Below are positions 31,959 to 41,718 of a DNA stretch of 64,000 bases, one piece after another. Each line of letters begins with the position of its first letter. Within the stretch, counting starts at the first letter, position 1. The stretch comes from Leifsonia tongyongensis. Its GTDB lineage: Bacteria; Actinomycetota; Actinomycetes; Actinomycetales; Microbacteriaceae. A program made the position numbers and the translations under genes. The stretch is from the NCBI RefSeq assembly GCF_010686705.1, contig NZ_JAAGWY010000003.1, positions 1-64,000 on the forward strand. Reading direction: 5' to 3'. The notes beneath the pieces are model-generated. The model had not been told where the DNA came from and made no database searches. It saw only the letters and a list, made by a program, of their open reading frames with translations.

Positions 31959-32425
31959 CGACGATCGACGAACGGCTCGCCGAGCTCGGGATCGAGCTCC
32001 CGGAGATCGTTCCTCCTGTAGCCGCGTACATCCCCGCGGTGGTGGAGGGGTCGCTGGTCTTCACGTCCGGCCAGCTCCCGATGGTGTCGGGGGCGCTCCC
32101 CGCGACCGGCAAGGTCGGTGACGGCCACGGGCTCGTCCCGGCGAGCGACGCGAAGGACTACGCCCGGATCTGCGCGCTCAACGCCCTGGCGGCGGCCAAA
32201 GGCGTGATCGGATCGCTCGACCGCGTCACGCGAATCGTCAAGGTCGTCGGGTTCGTCGCATCCGACCCGTCGTTCACCGGCCAGCCGGGTGTCATCAACG
32301 GCGCGTCCGAAGTGCTGGGAGAGATCTTCGGTGACGCGGGCGTCCACGCACGCTCAGCGGTCGGCGTCGCGGTCCTGCCCCTGGACGCGCCCGTCGAGGT
32401 CGAACTGGTCCTCGCGTTCGACTGA
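31955..32425 (+). CDS. RidA family protein
   Basis: A 156-residue YjgF/YER057c/UK114-type protein. It has the fold signatures EGSLVFTSGQLPMVSG, an ALNALAAAKGVIGSLDRVTRIVKVVGFVAS middle and a GVAVLPLDAPVEVELVLAF end. RidA members hydrolyse reactive enamine/imine intermediates from PLP enzymes; the catalytic Arg seen in classical RidA is not obvious here, so it belongs to a related subgroup. The GTG start overlaps the DUF4177-like gene. The last codons are directly duplicated downstream. Confidence 0.87.
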   Translation: MTTIDERLAELGIELPEIVPPVAAYIPAVVEGSLVFTSGQLPMVSGALPATGKVGDGHGLVPASDAKDYARICALNALAAAKGVIGSLDRVTRIVKVVGFVASDPSFTGQPGVINGASEVLGEIFGDAGVHARSAVGVAVLPLDAPVEVELVLAFD

Positions 32426-32446
32426 CCCGCGCGTTCGACTGACCGC

Positions 32447-32507
32447 GTCGAGTCGTCACCAACTACCGTCATTTCCGCTCCGGAAAGGGAGTTGGTGACG
32501 ACTCGAC
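32447..32507. terminator. long perfect hairpin between convergent ridA-like gene and acs
   Basis: Arms gtcgagtcgtcaccaact (32447-32464) and its exact complement (32490-32507) enclose a 25-nt loop that itself holds TTTCCG-CTC-CGGAAA. It lies between two gene ends that face each other, so bidirectional termination is likely. There is no T-run, and an 18-bp perfect stem is longer than usual, so a mobile palindromic unit is another option. Confidence 0.6.
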
Positions 32508-32514
32508 CCCGGGA

Positions 32515-34464
<1,950 letters not shown>

Positions 34465-34562
34465 GGGGAGTCGTTTCGCTCCTTTGCGATGCTGGTTTCG
34501 GCAGGGGTCGTGGCGCGACTTCTACGACATTACCGCTTGCCGGGCGTCCCAGATCGGGAGAC

Positions 34563-34590
34563 TTGCGCAACCAGTTAATAGGCGTACACT
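34563..34590 (+). promoter_or_regulatory. candidate promoter of the 6C RNA
   Basis: TTGCGC (34563-34568) and TACACT (34585-34590) are 16 bp apart, placing transcription start near 34597. The remaining stretch between acs and this promoter shows only the acs leader. Confidence 0.5.
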
Positions 34591-34596
34591 AATACC

Positions 34597-34699
34597 CGGC
34601 CGAATGTATATTCTGGCGTGCGGCGCGAACGATTCCCCCCAATCACGCGTCGCTGTGGCGGCACCTGTTCCCCCCAATAGGTGCCGCCCCCCTTTGTTT
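34597..34699 (+). ncRNA. 6C RNA
   Basis: Two hairpins each present CCCCCC in the loop: 34635-34640 closed by GATT/AATC, and 34670-34675 closed by a 13-bp stem GGCGGCACCTGTT/AATAGGTGCCGCC with one G-U pair. CCCCTTTGTTT follows as terminator. This is the defining layout of the actinobacterial 6C motif, which is typically found near tad/septum-site genes, as here. In mycobacteria the 6C sRNA binds several mRNAs through its C-rich loops. Ends are estimated. Confidence 0.88.
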
Positions 34700-34786
34700 A
34701 ACGGTCGGGTTTCATTCGACGCCCCCTTCGCAGTGATTCCCTCACAGCGGCTCCTTCGGCTCGCCTTTCCACAGGCCGGGGCCCGT

Positions 34787-34810
34787 GCGATCGGTGTCAT
34801 GGCCGATCGC
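34787..34810. promoter_or_regulatory. inverted repeat before the tad locus
   Basis: GCGATCGG (34787-34794) and CCGATCGC (34803-34810) form perfect 8-bp arms with an 8-nt centre. A TAGCCT -10-like element follows at 34813-34818, so tadA could be transcribed from or close to its ATG at 34825. No Shine-Dalgarno sequence is visible, which fits leaderless translation. The rest of 34700-34786 shows nothing recognisable. Confidence 0.4.
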
Positions 34811-34824
34811 CGTAGCCTCGCGGC

Positions 34825-35853
34825 ATGGGATCGCTCAGCACTGGAACCCCGTCCGCCGTACCGTTCGTGCCGCACGCCCCGGACGTCGGGCTGCCTGCGG
34901 AGGCAGGGCCGATCGATTGGACGCCGTTCGGGCCCCTCGCCCCACACCTGGCGCGCGGCGGAGTCACCGACCTCTTCGTGAACGGTGCCGAGCTCTGGTC
35001 GGACGGCGATGACGGGGTGCAGCGACTCGGTGGATGGCCGGCCGACGAGCGTGCCACGCGTGACCTTGCCGTGCGACTCATCGGGCTCGGCGGTCGCCAC
35101 ATCGACGAGGCGACCCCGTGCGTCGACGTGCGACTGGCCGGAGGGATCCGGGTCCATGCCGTCCTCCCGCCGATTTCGACGACGGGCACGCTCCTCTCCA
35201 TCCGTGTGCCGCGCCATGAGCGATTCACGATCGACGGACTCGTCGCATCCGGATCCGTCACGACGGCCCAGGCGGCGATCCTGCGGAGCGCGGTGACACA
35301 GCGACTGAACCTCTTGGTGACAGGAGCCGCGGGAGCAGGAAAGACCACGCTGCTCGCCGCCTTGCTGTCGGAGTCCTCACCGGACGAGCGGGTCGTCCTC
35401 ATCGAGGATGTCGCCGAGCTCCGCATCGACCACCCTCACGTCGTTGGTCTGCAGGCCCGCCAGTCCAACCTCGAGGGCGCCGGAAGCGTCGGGCTCCCTC
35501 AACTGGTCCGGGAGGCGTTGCGTATGCGCCCCGATCGGCTCGTGCTCGGTGAATGTCGCGGCGCCGAGGTCCGGGACCTGCTGAGTGCTCTGAACACCGG
35601 ACACGACGGCGGCGCAGGGACGCTGCATGCCAACTCGCTCGTCGACGTGCCGGCGCGACTCGAGGCGGTCGGTGCGCTGGCCGGTATGTCCGACCGATCG
35701 ATCGCCCGCCAGGCGGTGAGCGCGATCGGCCTCGTGGTACATGTCGCCCGCGTCGGCGGCACCCGCCGCGTCTCGGGCTTCGGCCGGTTCCGCGCGGACG
35801 ATCGCTCGCGGCTCACGCTCGACGTGCTCAGGATGCCGGATGCGAGTCGATAA
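34825..35853 (+). CDS. tadA: TadA/CpaF-type secretion ATPase
   Basis: A 342-residue type II/IV secretion ATPase. An N-terminal domain (GGVTDLFVNG) leads to Walker A GAAGAGKTTLLAALL, an Asp box (VVLIEDVAELRID), Walker B (LVLGECRGAEVRDLLSAL) and a His box (GTLHANS). It powers assembly of Flp/Tad-like pili or pseudopili. It heads a five-gene tad locus in which genes overlap or nearly abut. The Rv3660c-type septum-site gene that often precedes it in other Actinobacteria is absent here. Confidence 0.93.
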   Translation: MGSLSTGTPSAVPFVPHAPDVGLPAEAGPIDWTPFGPLAPHLARGGVTDLFVNGAELWSDGDDGVQRLGGWPADERATRDLAVRLIGLGGRHIDEATPCVDVRLAGGIRVHAVLPPISTTGTLLSIRVPRHERFTIDGLVASGSVTTAQAAILRSAVTQRLNLLVTGAAGAGKTTLLAALLSESSPDERVVLIEDVAELRIDHPHVVGLQARQSNLEGAGSVGLPQLVREALRMRPDRLVLGECRGAEVRDLLSALNTGHDGGAGTLHANSLVDVPARLEAVGALAGMSDRSIARQAVSAIGLVVHVARVGGTRRVSGFGRFRADDRSRLTLDVLRMPDASR

Positions 35854-36778
35854 GCGGGCCGGCTCGGTCGCGTTCGACCGTCTCGCCACCATCGCGGACA
35901 CCGTCGCCACCTTGCTGGAGGCGGGGATCGCGCCGACCGCCGCGTGGACCTACATCGCAGAAGCGGCTGACGATCCACTTGCGGAAAGAGTCGGAAAAGC
36001 GATCGAGCGCGGCGGCACCGTGGCCGGCGCGCTCATGGACGGCCGGGACCGGCCCGCTCCCCGCGTCCAGGAAGCGCGGGCCACCCTTGCCGCCTCGTGG
36101 TGGGTCGCCGTCGAGTCGGGCGCACCCCTCGCCTCATGCCTTCGGGCGTGCGCGGAGTCCTTTCGCGGGCAGGGCGACACGGAGCGCGACATCGCCGTCG
36201 CCCTCGCCGGGCCGGTCCTCACAGCGAAGATGGTCTCCGTCCTTCCGCTGGTCGGGCTGTTCTTCGGCGCAGTGCTGGGCTTCGACACCTTCGGAACGCT
36301 CACGGGTAACCCGATCGGATGGGGGCTCCTGGCAGGTGGCGGGCTGCTGATGGTCCTGGGGGCCGCGTGGAATGTGCGGCTGACACGTAGCGCAGCATCC
36401 GCGGGTTCATCCTCGCCGGTCGGATTGGAACTCCTCGCCGTCGCTCTGATCGGGGGCGCGGCGCTGCCGGTTGCGCGCGGGATCGTCGCGGATGCGGTCC
36501 GCCGATTCCTGCCCGGGGACGCCGCCGACGCCGGCGGTGACGTGATCGAACACGTCCTGGAGCTGTCAGTCCGTGCCGGCGTTCCAGCAGCAGGTCTTCT
36601 GCGGAGCGAAGCAGACCGCCGCCGACGGGTGCAGCGCAGTGCCGGCCAGGCTGCTGCCGCGTCGCTGGCGGTCCGGCTGATGCTGCCGCTCGGCCTCTGC
36701 GTACTCCCGTCCTTCATGCTCCTCGGAGTGGCGCCTCTGGTTCTGGTCATCGTGTCCTCCACATTCGCCACTCTCTGA
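35840..36778 (+). CDS. type II secretion F-like membrane protein (TadB/TadC fused form)
   Basis: A 312-residue inner-membrane platform protein. The N-terminal part (FDRLATIADTVATLLEAGIAPTAAW ... ESGAPLASCLRACAESFR) is of the T2SSF domain type, followed by helices near 130-190. The C-terminal part (DVIEHVLELSVRAGVPAAGLLRSEA ... LMLPLGLCVLPSFMLLGVAPLVL) resembles TadC ends. One gene thus seems to serve for both TadB and TadC. ATG 35840 with AGGA upstream is chosen; it overlaps the tadA end by 14 bp. Confidence 0.87.
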   Translation: MRVDKRAGSVAFDRLATIADTVATLLEAGIAPTAAWTYIAEAADDPLAERVGKAIERGGTVAGALMDGRDRPAPRVQEARATLAASWWVAVESGAPLASCLRACAESFRGQGDTERDIAVALAGPVLTAKMVSVLPLVGLFFGAVLGFDTFGTLTGNPIGWGLLAGGGLLMVLGAAWNVRLTRSAASAGSSSPVGLELLAVALIGGAALPVARGIVADAVRRFLPGDAADAGGDVIEHVLELSVRAGVPAAGLLRSEADRRRRVQRSAGQAAAASLAVRLMLPLGLCVLPSFMLLGVAPLVLVIVSSTFATL

Positions 36779-36884
36779 GCGCCGTCCACAGATCGCGCCG
36801 GAGGCCTTCGCCTCTGCGGCCGGTCGCGAAGGATGGATGACAGGGACGCGGGTGCGTCAGCGAACCGAAAGGAGAGGATGCGAC

Positions 36885-37073
36885 ATGAAGGGCATCTGGT
36901 CGAGAGTTGTAACGGGCATCTCAGACGAGAGGGGGTCGGCGACGGCCGAGTACGCCGTCGCCACGATGGCCGCTGTCGGATTCGCAGGACTTCTCGTGGT
37001 GATCCTGCGTGGTGACGAGGTTCGGCAGGTTCTCACCGACCTGGTGCGGCGGGCGCTCTCCATCGATGTGTGA
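36885..37073 (+). CDS. DUF4244 Flp-pilin-like protein
   Basis: A 62-residue protein, MKGIWSRVVTGISDERGSAT..., with AEYAVATMAAVGFAGLLVVIL as a single hydrophobic helix. The G-S-A-T-A-E-Y region resembles a prepilin cleavage site with Glu at +5. DUF4244 proteins occur in actinobacterial tad loci and are the likely pilin. AAAGGAG lies ten nucleotides upstream. The end overlaps the next gene by 8 bp. Confidence 0.88.
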   Translation: MKGIWSRVVTGISDERGSATAEYAVATMAAVGFAGLLVVILRGDEVRQVLTDLVRRALSIDV

Positions 37074-37425
37074 GGCCGCACCGCAGTTGCGCTCGGAGGA
37101 GGGCAGTGTCACGGCCGAGATCGCCGCGGTGATCCCTGCAATCGTCCTCGTGATCGCGCTGTGCCTCGGTGCCCTCCAGGCTGTCACCCATCAGCTGCAC
37201 GTCACTGATGCCGCCGCAGCGGCGGCGAGGGGGCTCGGGCGTGGTGACGACGTCGCGACGGTGCTCGGCCGAGCACGCGCCGAGATCGGTGACGTCTCGG
37301 TCTCTACCGAGCCCGAGGGAGAGTTCGTGTGTGCACGTCTGCGTTCCCCATGCCCGGCGGGGCCGTTCGGCGCACTCGGGCTGACCGTCGTCGCGCGTTC
37401 GTGCGCGCTCGCGGGAGGTCTGTGA
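37066..37425 (+). CDS. TadE-like pseudopilin
   Basis: A 119-residue protein with a class III-like signal: EEGSVTAEIAAVIPAIVLVIALCLGALQAV, Glu following the GSVTAE cleavage region, then a polar extracytoplasmic part with a Cys pair. TadE proteins are minor pilins processed by the prepilin peptidase TadV, which is not in the window. The ATG at 37066 lies inside the DUF4244 gene, pointing to coupled translation. Confidence 0.85.
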   Translation: MCEAAPQLRSEEGSVTAEIAAVIPAIVLVIALCLGALQAVTHQLHVTDAAAAAARGLGRGDDVATVLGRARAEIGDVSVSTEPEGEFVCARLRSPCPAGPFGALGLTVVARSCALAGGL

Positions 37426-37426
37426 C

Positions 37427-38008
37427 GTGGGGGATGGGGAGAGGGGCTCGATCTCGGTCATCGCAGTGGGAATCATTGCCGGTGTTCTCGCACTGACCGG
37501 GAGCATCGCGGGGATCACGACCGCATTCGTCGCGAAGCAGCGCGTCGCGGGCGCTGCCGACGCTGCGGCCGTCGCCGCCGCCGACGCCGCGTCCGGAGCG
37601 GTGTCCGGCTACCCCTGCGAACGCGCGGCCGAGACGGCAACACTCAACGGAGCCTCGCTCATCGAGTGCATCGTCGACGGGCCCATCGCATCCGTTCGTG
37701 TCTCAGCGCAGTTCCTCGCCTTCGAGGTTCGCGCGAGAGCACGGGCCGGGCCGCAGGAGAGCGCCGTCTGGCAGTCAGTCGAAGACGGCCTCCAGGTAGC
37801 GATACTCGACGGCGCTCGGCCGGCTGTCGAGCGCGTCGTCGGACGCGAATTCGACTCCGCCACCTCGCGTGTAGAGGTAGCGCTTGCCGCCGGATTCCGC
37901 TCTGATCTCGATCCGGGGGCGGGGGTCGCCGGACTCCAGGAACTCGGCGGTGATGGTCTTGCCTTCGAGCGGACCATCGGTCAATTTCGCGGTGTACGTC
38001 CCCATTGA
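37427..38008 (+). CDS. TadG/Rv3654c-like secretion-neighbourhood protein with overlong 3' end
   Basis: The first 110 residues match the Rv3654c-like TadE-related group: GERGSISVIAVGIIAGVLALTGSIAGITTAFVAKQRVAGAADAAAVAAAD, then YPCERAAETATLNGASLIECIVDG and VRARARAGP. Members usually end soon after the ARARAGP element, but this frame runs 80 codons further and overlaps the convergent small gene tail to tail by 234 bp. The extra part has no recognisable domain. A lost stop or a sequencing indel near 37750 is possible. The GTG start lies one base after the TadE-like stop. Confidence 0.7.
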   Translation: MGDGERGSISVIAVGIIAGVLALTGSIAGITTAFVAKQRVAGAADAAAVAAADAASGAVSGYPCERAAETATLNGASLIECIVDGPIASVRVSAQFLAFEVRARARAGPQESAVWQSVEDGLQVAILDGARPAVERVVGREFDSATSRVEVALAAGFRSDLDPGAGVAGLQELGGDGLAFERTIGQFRGVRPH

Positions 38009-38020
38009 TGTAGTACCCAT
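37775..38020 (-). CDS. conserved small hypothetical protein
   Basis: An 81-residue protein, beginning MGTTSMGTYTAKLTDGPLEG, with charged strands (RIEIRAESGGKRYLYTRGGG) and an AVEYRYLEAVFD end. The pattern looks like a small beta-rich cytosolic protein seen in Microbacteriaceae; no function is known. ATG 38020 has GAGGA upstream; ATG 38005 is an alternative. Its 3' part lies antisense to the TadG-like frame. Confidence 0.7.
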   Translation of the reverse strand: MGTTSMGTYTAKLTDGPLEGKTITAEFLESGDPRPRIEIRAESGGKRYLYTRGGGVEFASDDALDSRPSAVEYRYLEAVFD

Positions 38021-38232
38021 GCAGGCCATTTTCCTCGACCTCAGCGTTACCGCAAGGGCTGCGCTGCAGGCGAACGGCCGAGAAACGATTAGGTGTAAGA
38101 GCAGTGGAGGTGTGTATGGTGTGCCTTGATGGGCGGCGCTGCTCACAATCACAGCTGACCAGTGGCGCCGGGGGAACGCATCCACCTGGATCCAGCTGTT
38201 TCTTCACAGGATGCGTATATAAGAGGAGTCAG

Positions 38233-41037
38233 GTGCCAGACACGAAGAAGCTGGTCATCGTCGAGTCACCGACAAAGGTGAAGTCGATCGCCCAGTACTT
38301 GGGAGACGGATACGAGGTCATGGCCTCGGTGGGCCACATCCGTGACCTCATCGAGCCCAAGAACCTCCCGCCGGAGCTGAAGAAAGGCTCGCTCGGCAAA
38401 TTCTCCGTCGACGTCGAGAACGACTTCGAACCGTACTACGTCGTGTCCGACCAGAAGAAGAAGACCGTCGCCGACCTGAAGCGCGCCCTCAAAGACGCTG
38501 ACGAACTCCTCCTCGCAACAGATGAAGACCGCGAGGGCGAGGCCATCGCGTGGCACCTGATCGAAGTCCTCAAGCCCAAGGTGCCTGTCCGCCGAATGGT
38601 CTTCCATGAGATCACCCGCGAAGCGATCGAGCAAGCTCGCGACAACACCCGGGAGATCGATTCTGCTCTTGTCGACGCGCAGGAGACGCGCCGCATCCTC
38701 GACCGTCTGTACGGATACGAGGTCTCGCCGGTGCTCTGGCGCAAGGTCGGACCCGGCCTGTCCGCGGGCCGTGTGCAGTCTGCAGCCACTCGACTGGTCG
38801 TCGACCGCGAGCGGGAGCGTCTCGCCTTCGTTGCAGCGGGATACTGGGACCTCACTGCGCAGCTCTCGCCGGTAGAGCAGGCTGACGGCAACGCCGGCTC
38901 GTTCGAGGCGCGGCTGGTGCGGCTCTCGGGCGAACGCATCGCCACGGGACGGGACTTCGACGACCGCGGCCAGCTGAAGAGCAGTGCCCGCACCCTTGAT
39001 GAAGCGGCTGCCTCATCGCTTGCCCAGGCGATCGCCTTGCCGAGCACGACCGTCGTCGTCAGCAAGGTGGAGTCCAAGCCCTATTCACGGCGTCCCGCTG
39101 CACCGTTCACGACGTCGACCCTCCAGCAGGAGGCCGCCCGCAAGCTGCGGTTCTCCGCTCGCCAGACCATGAGCGTCGCCCAGTCGCTTTATGAGAACGG
39201 CTACATCACTTATATGCGCACCGACTCGCCATCGCTTTCGAAGCAGGCGACCGACGCGGCGCGCAAACAGGCGGCGGCACTCTATGGCGCCGCGACGGTG
39301 CCCGACAAGCCGCGCACGTATTCGGGCAAGAACAAGAGCGCTCAGGAGGCCCATGAGGCCATCCGGCCTTCGGGCGAGACGTTCCGCACGCCGGCCGAGC
39401 TCGCATCCGCTCTCCGCGGCAACGACATGCGGCTCTACGACCTCATCTGGAAGCGCACCGTCGCATCGCAGATGGCCGACGCGAAAGGCCAGACCGCATC
39501 GGTCACCATCGAAGCGTCCGTGACCGAAGGGGACAATGCGGGGGCTGTCGCCGAACTCTCGGCCAGCGGCACCGTGATCACCTTCCGTGGCTTCCTCCAG
39601 GCGTATGAAGAAGGACGCGACGAGGAACGGAACGGGTCGAGCGAACCGGCCGAGGCCAAGCTTCCCCCGCTCGAAGCGGGTCAGAAGCTCGACGTCGTCG
39701 ATGTCGAGGCCAAGGGACACGAGACGACGCCGCCGCCGCGTTACACCGAGGCGAGTCTCGTCAAGACGCTCGAAGAGCTGGGTGTCGGGCGTCCGTCGAC
39801 CTACGCCTCGATCATCTCCACCATCGTCGATCGCGGATACGTCACTCCTCGCGGGCAGGCTCTCGTTCCGAGCTGGGTGGCGTTCTCGGTGGTCCGGCTG
39901 CTCGAAGAGTATTTCGGCGATCTCGTCGAATACGACTTCACTGCCGAGATGGAAGACGACCTCGACCGCATCGCCGGGGGAGAGGCAGCGCGCAACGACT
40001 GGCTCAACAGTTTCTACTTCGGCAGCGAGAAGCACAAGGGACTCCGCCAGGTCATCGACAACCTCGGTGACATCGACGCCCGCACGATCAACTCGATCCG
40101 CATCGACGACGAGATCACGTTGCGCATCGGCAAATACGGGCCTTACCTCGAAATCATCGACCCCGGTGCACCCGAGGGCGCGACGCCCCGACGGGTGAAC
40201 ATCCCGCAAGATCTCGCACCGGACGAGCTCACCCCCGCCAAAGCGCTCGAACTCATCGACGCACCGGTCCAGACCGATCGTGTGCTGGGCATCAACCCGG
40301 CGAACGGCAAACAGGTCGTCGCGAAAGACGGCCGGTTCGGCCCGTACGTGACCGAGCTGGAGCCGGAGGCGCCCGGCGCGATCAGCGTCGACGAGGTGAC
40401 GGTCGATCCCGAGACCGGAGAACTCATCGAGAGCCCGGCGCCCGCATCAGCCAAGAAGAAGCCCGCGGCGAAGAAGGCTGCGGCAGCCAAACCGCGTACC
40501 GCTTCGCTCTTCAAATCGATGGACCTCGCGACGGTCGACATGGACACGGCCCTCCAGCTGCTCGATCTCCCGCGGGTCGTGGGAGCGGATCCGGTGACAG
40601 GTGACGAGATCCAGGCGCAGAACGGCCGCTATGGGCCCTACCTGAAGAAGGGCGCCGACACGCGCTCGCTGACGTCGGAAGACGAGATCTTCACGATCGA
40701 CCTTCCCGGCGCCCTCGAACTCTTCGCGCAGCCCAAGTACGGCGCTCGACGTGCGTCGAGCGCACTCAAGGAATTCGACGCGGACCCGGTGAGCGGCAAG
40801 CCCATCAAGGTCAAGGATGGGCGCTTCGGGCCGTACGTGACAGACGGCGTCACCAATGCGACCATCCCCAAGAACGAGATGGTCGAGGAGGTCGACTTCG
40901 AACGTGCCGTCCAGCTGCTCGCCGACAAGCGCGCAAAGGGACCGGCGAAGAAGCCGGCAGCAAAGAAGGCCGCACCGGCCAAGAAGGCTCCGGCGAAGAA
41001 GACCACGACCACGCGCAAGGCTACGACGACCACGTGA
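38233..41037 (+). CDS. topA: DNA topoisomerase I
   Basis: A 934-residue type IA topoisomerase relaxing negative supercoils. The Toprim domain has IVESPTKVKSIAQYLG and the acidic DEDREGEAIAWH; the active Tyr lies in YITYMRTDSPS. After about residue 660 come repeated GRFGPYV / GRYGPYL modules (topoisomerase C-terminal repeats) and a Lys/Ala-rich basic tail, as in other Actinobacteria. GTG 38233 has AGAGGAG upstream; the longer frame has no homology. The 212-bp gap before it shows nothing certain. tmk overlaps the stop. Confidence 0.96.
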   Translation: MPDTKKLVIVESPTKVKSIAQYLGDGYEVMASVGHIRDLIEPKNLPPELKKGSLGKFSVDVENDFEPYYVVSDQKKKTVADLKRALKDADELLLATDEDREGEAIAWHLIEVLKPKVPVRRMVFHEITREAIEQARDNTREIDSALVDAQETRRILDRLYGYEVSPVLWRKVGPGLSAGRVQSAATRLVVDRERERLAFVAAGYWDLTAQLSPVEQADGNAGSFEARLVRLSGERIATGRDFDDRGQLKSSARTLDEAAASSLAQAIALPSTTVVVSKVESKPYSRRPAAPFTTSTLQQEAARKLRFSARQTMSVAQSLYENGYITYMRTDSPSLSKQATDAARKQAAALYGAATVPDKPRTYSGKNKSAQEAHEAIRPSGETFRTPAELASALRGNDMRLYDLIWKRTVASQMADAKGQTASVTIEASVTEGDNAGAVAELSASGTVITFRGFLQAYEEGRDEERNGSSEPAEAKLPPLEAGQKLDVVDVEAKGHETTPPPRYTEASLVKTLEELGVGRPSTYASIISTIVDRGYVTPRGQALVPSWVAFSVVRLLEEYFGDLVEYDFTAEMEDDLDRIAGGEAARNDWLNSFYFGSEKHKGLRQVIDNLGDIDARTINSIRIDDEITLRIGKYGPYLEIIDPGAPEGATPRRVNIPQDLAPDELTPAKALELIDAPVQTDRVLGINPANGKQVVAKDGRFGPYVTELEPEAPGAISVDEVTVDPETGELIESPAPASAKKKPAAKKAAAAKPRTASLFKSMDLATVDMDTALQLLDLPRVVGADPVTGDEIQAQNGRYGPYLKKGADTRSLTSEDEIFTIDLPGALELFAQPKYGARRASSALKEFDADPVSGKPIKVKDGRFGPYVTDGVTNATIPKNEMVEEVDFERAVQLLADKRAKGPAKKPAAKKAAPAKKAPAKKTTTTRKATTTT

Positions 41038-41666
41038 GCGAGCGGAACGACCAGGGCCTCTTCATCACGCTCGAAGGCGGTGACGGGTCGGGCAAGTCGA
41101 CGCAGGCAGAGCTACTTGCGAGCTGGCTCCGCGAACGTGGCCGGACGGTGGTCAGAACGCGCGAGCCCGGCGGCACCGAGGTCGGGGTGGAGATCCGCGA
41201 AATCGTGCTGCACCATCGCGGCGACATCGCCCCGCGCGCCGAAGCCCTTCTCTACGCCGCCGACCGCGCACACCACATCGCGACGTTCGTGCGCCCGGCG
41301 CTGAAGCGCGGCGAGGTCGTGATCCAGGACCGCTACCTCGATTCGTCCGTCGCCTACCAGGGTGTCGGGCGGGTGCTCGACCCAGCGGAGATCCGTGAGC
41401 TGTCGTTGTGGGCCGCCGAAGGCCTTCTCCCCGACCTCACGATCCTGCTCGATCTCGACGAGACGGTGGCACGCACGAGACTGGACAATGCCCGGACGCG
41501 CTACGACCGCCTCGAGGCCGAGAAGGCAGAATTCCACGCACGCGTACGCGCGGCGTACCTCGGCCTCGCGGCGGACGAGCCGGATCGGTTCCTCGTCCTC
41601 GACGCATCACAGCCGGTCGACGAGATCTTCGCAGCGATCCGCCGACGCATCGCGACCCTGCTCTGA
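41034..41666 (+). CDS. tmk: thymidylate kinase
   Basis: A 210-residue dTMP kinase. The P-loop is LEGGDGSGKSTQAELLA, the DRX motif is QDRYLDSSVAYQGVGR and a LID follows in ARTRLDNARTRYDRLE. The GTG start overlaps the topA stop (GTGA). Gene order topA-tmk-holB is common in Actinobacteria and links dTTP supply with replication. Confidence 0.96.
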   Translation: MSERNDQGLFITLEGGDGSGKSTQAELLASWLRERGRTVVRTREPGGTEVGVEIREIVLHHRGDIAPRAEALLYAADRAHHIATFVRPALKRGEVVIQDRYLDSSVAYQGVGRVLDPAEIRELSLWAAEGLLPDLTILLDLDETVARTRLDNARTRYDRLEAEKAEFHARVRAAYLGLAADEPDRFLVLDASQPVDEIFAAIRRRIATLL

Positions 41667-41718
41667 CACCGCCTGTGGACAAGACGACGGCGTCGGCGGC
41701 AGACGATAGCCTGTGAGC

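Noticed and set aside
38104-38232. 43-codon N-terminal extension of topA
   Set aside because: It has no similarity to topoisomerase N-termini, and GTG 38233 has a good AGAGGAG site.
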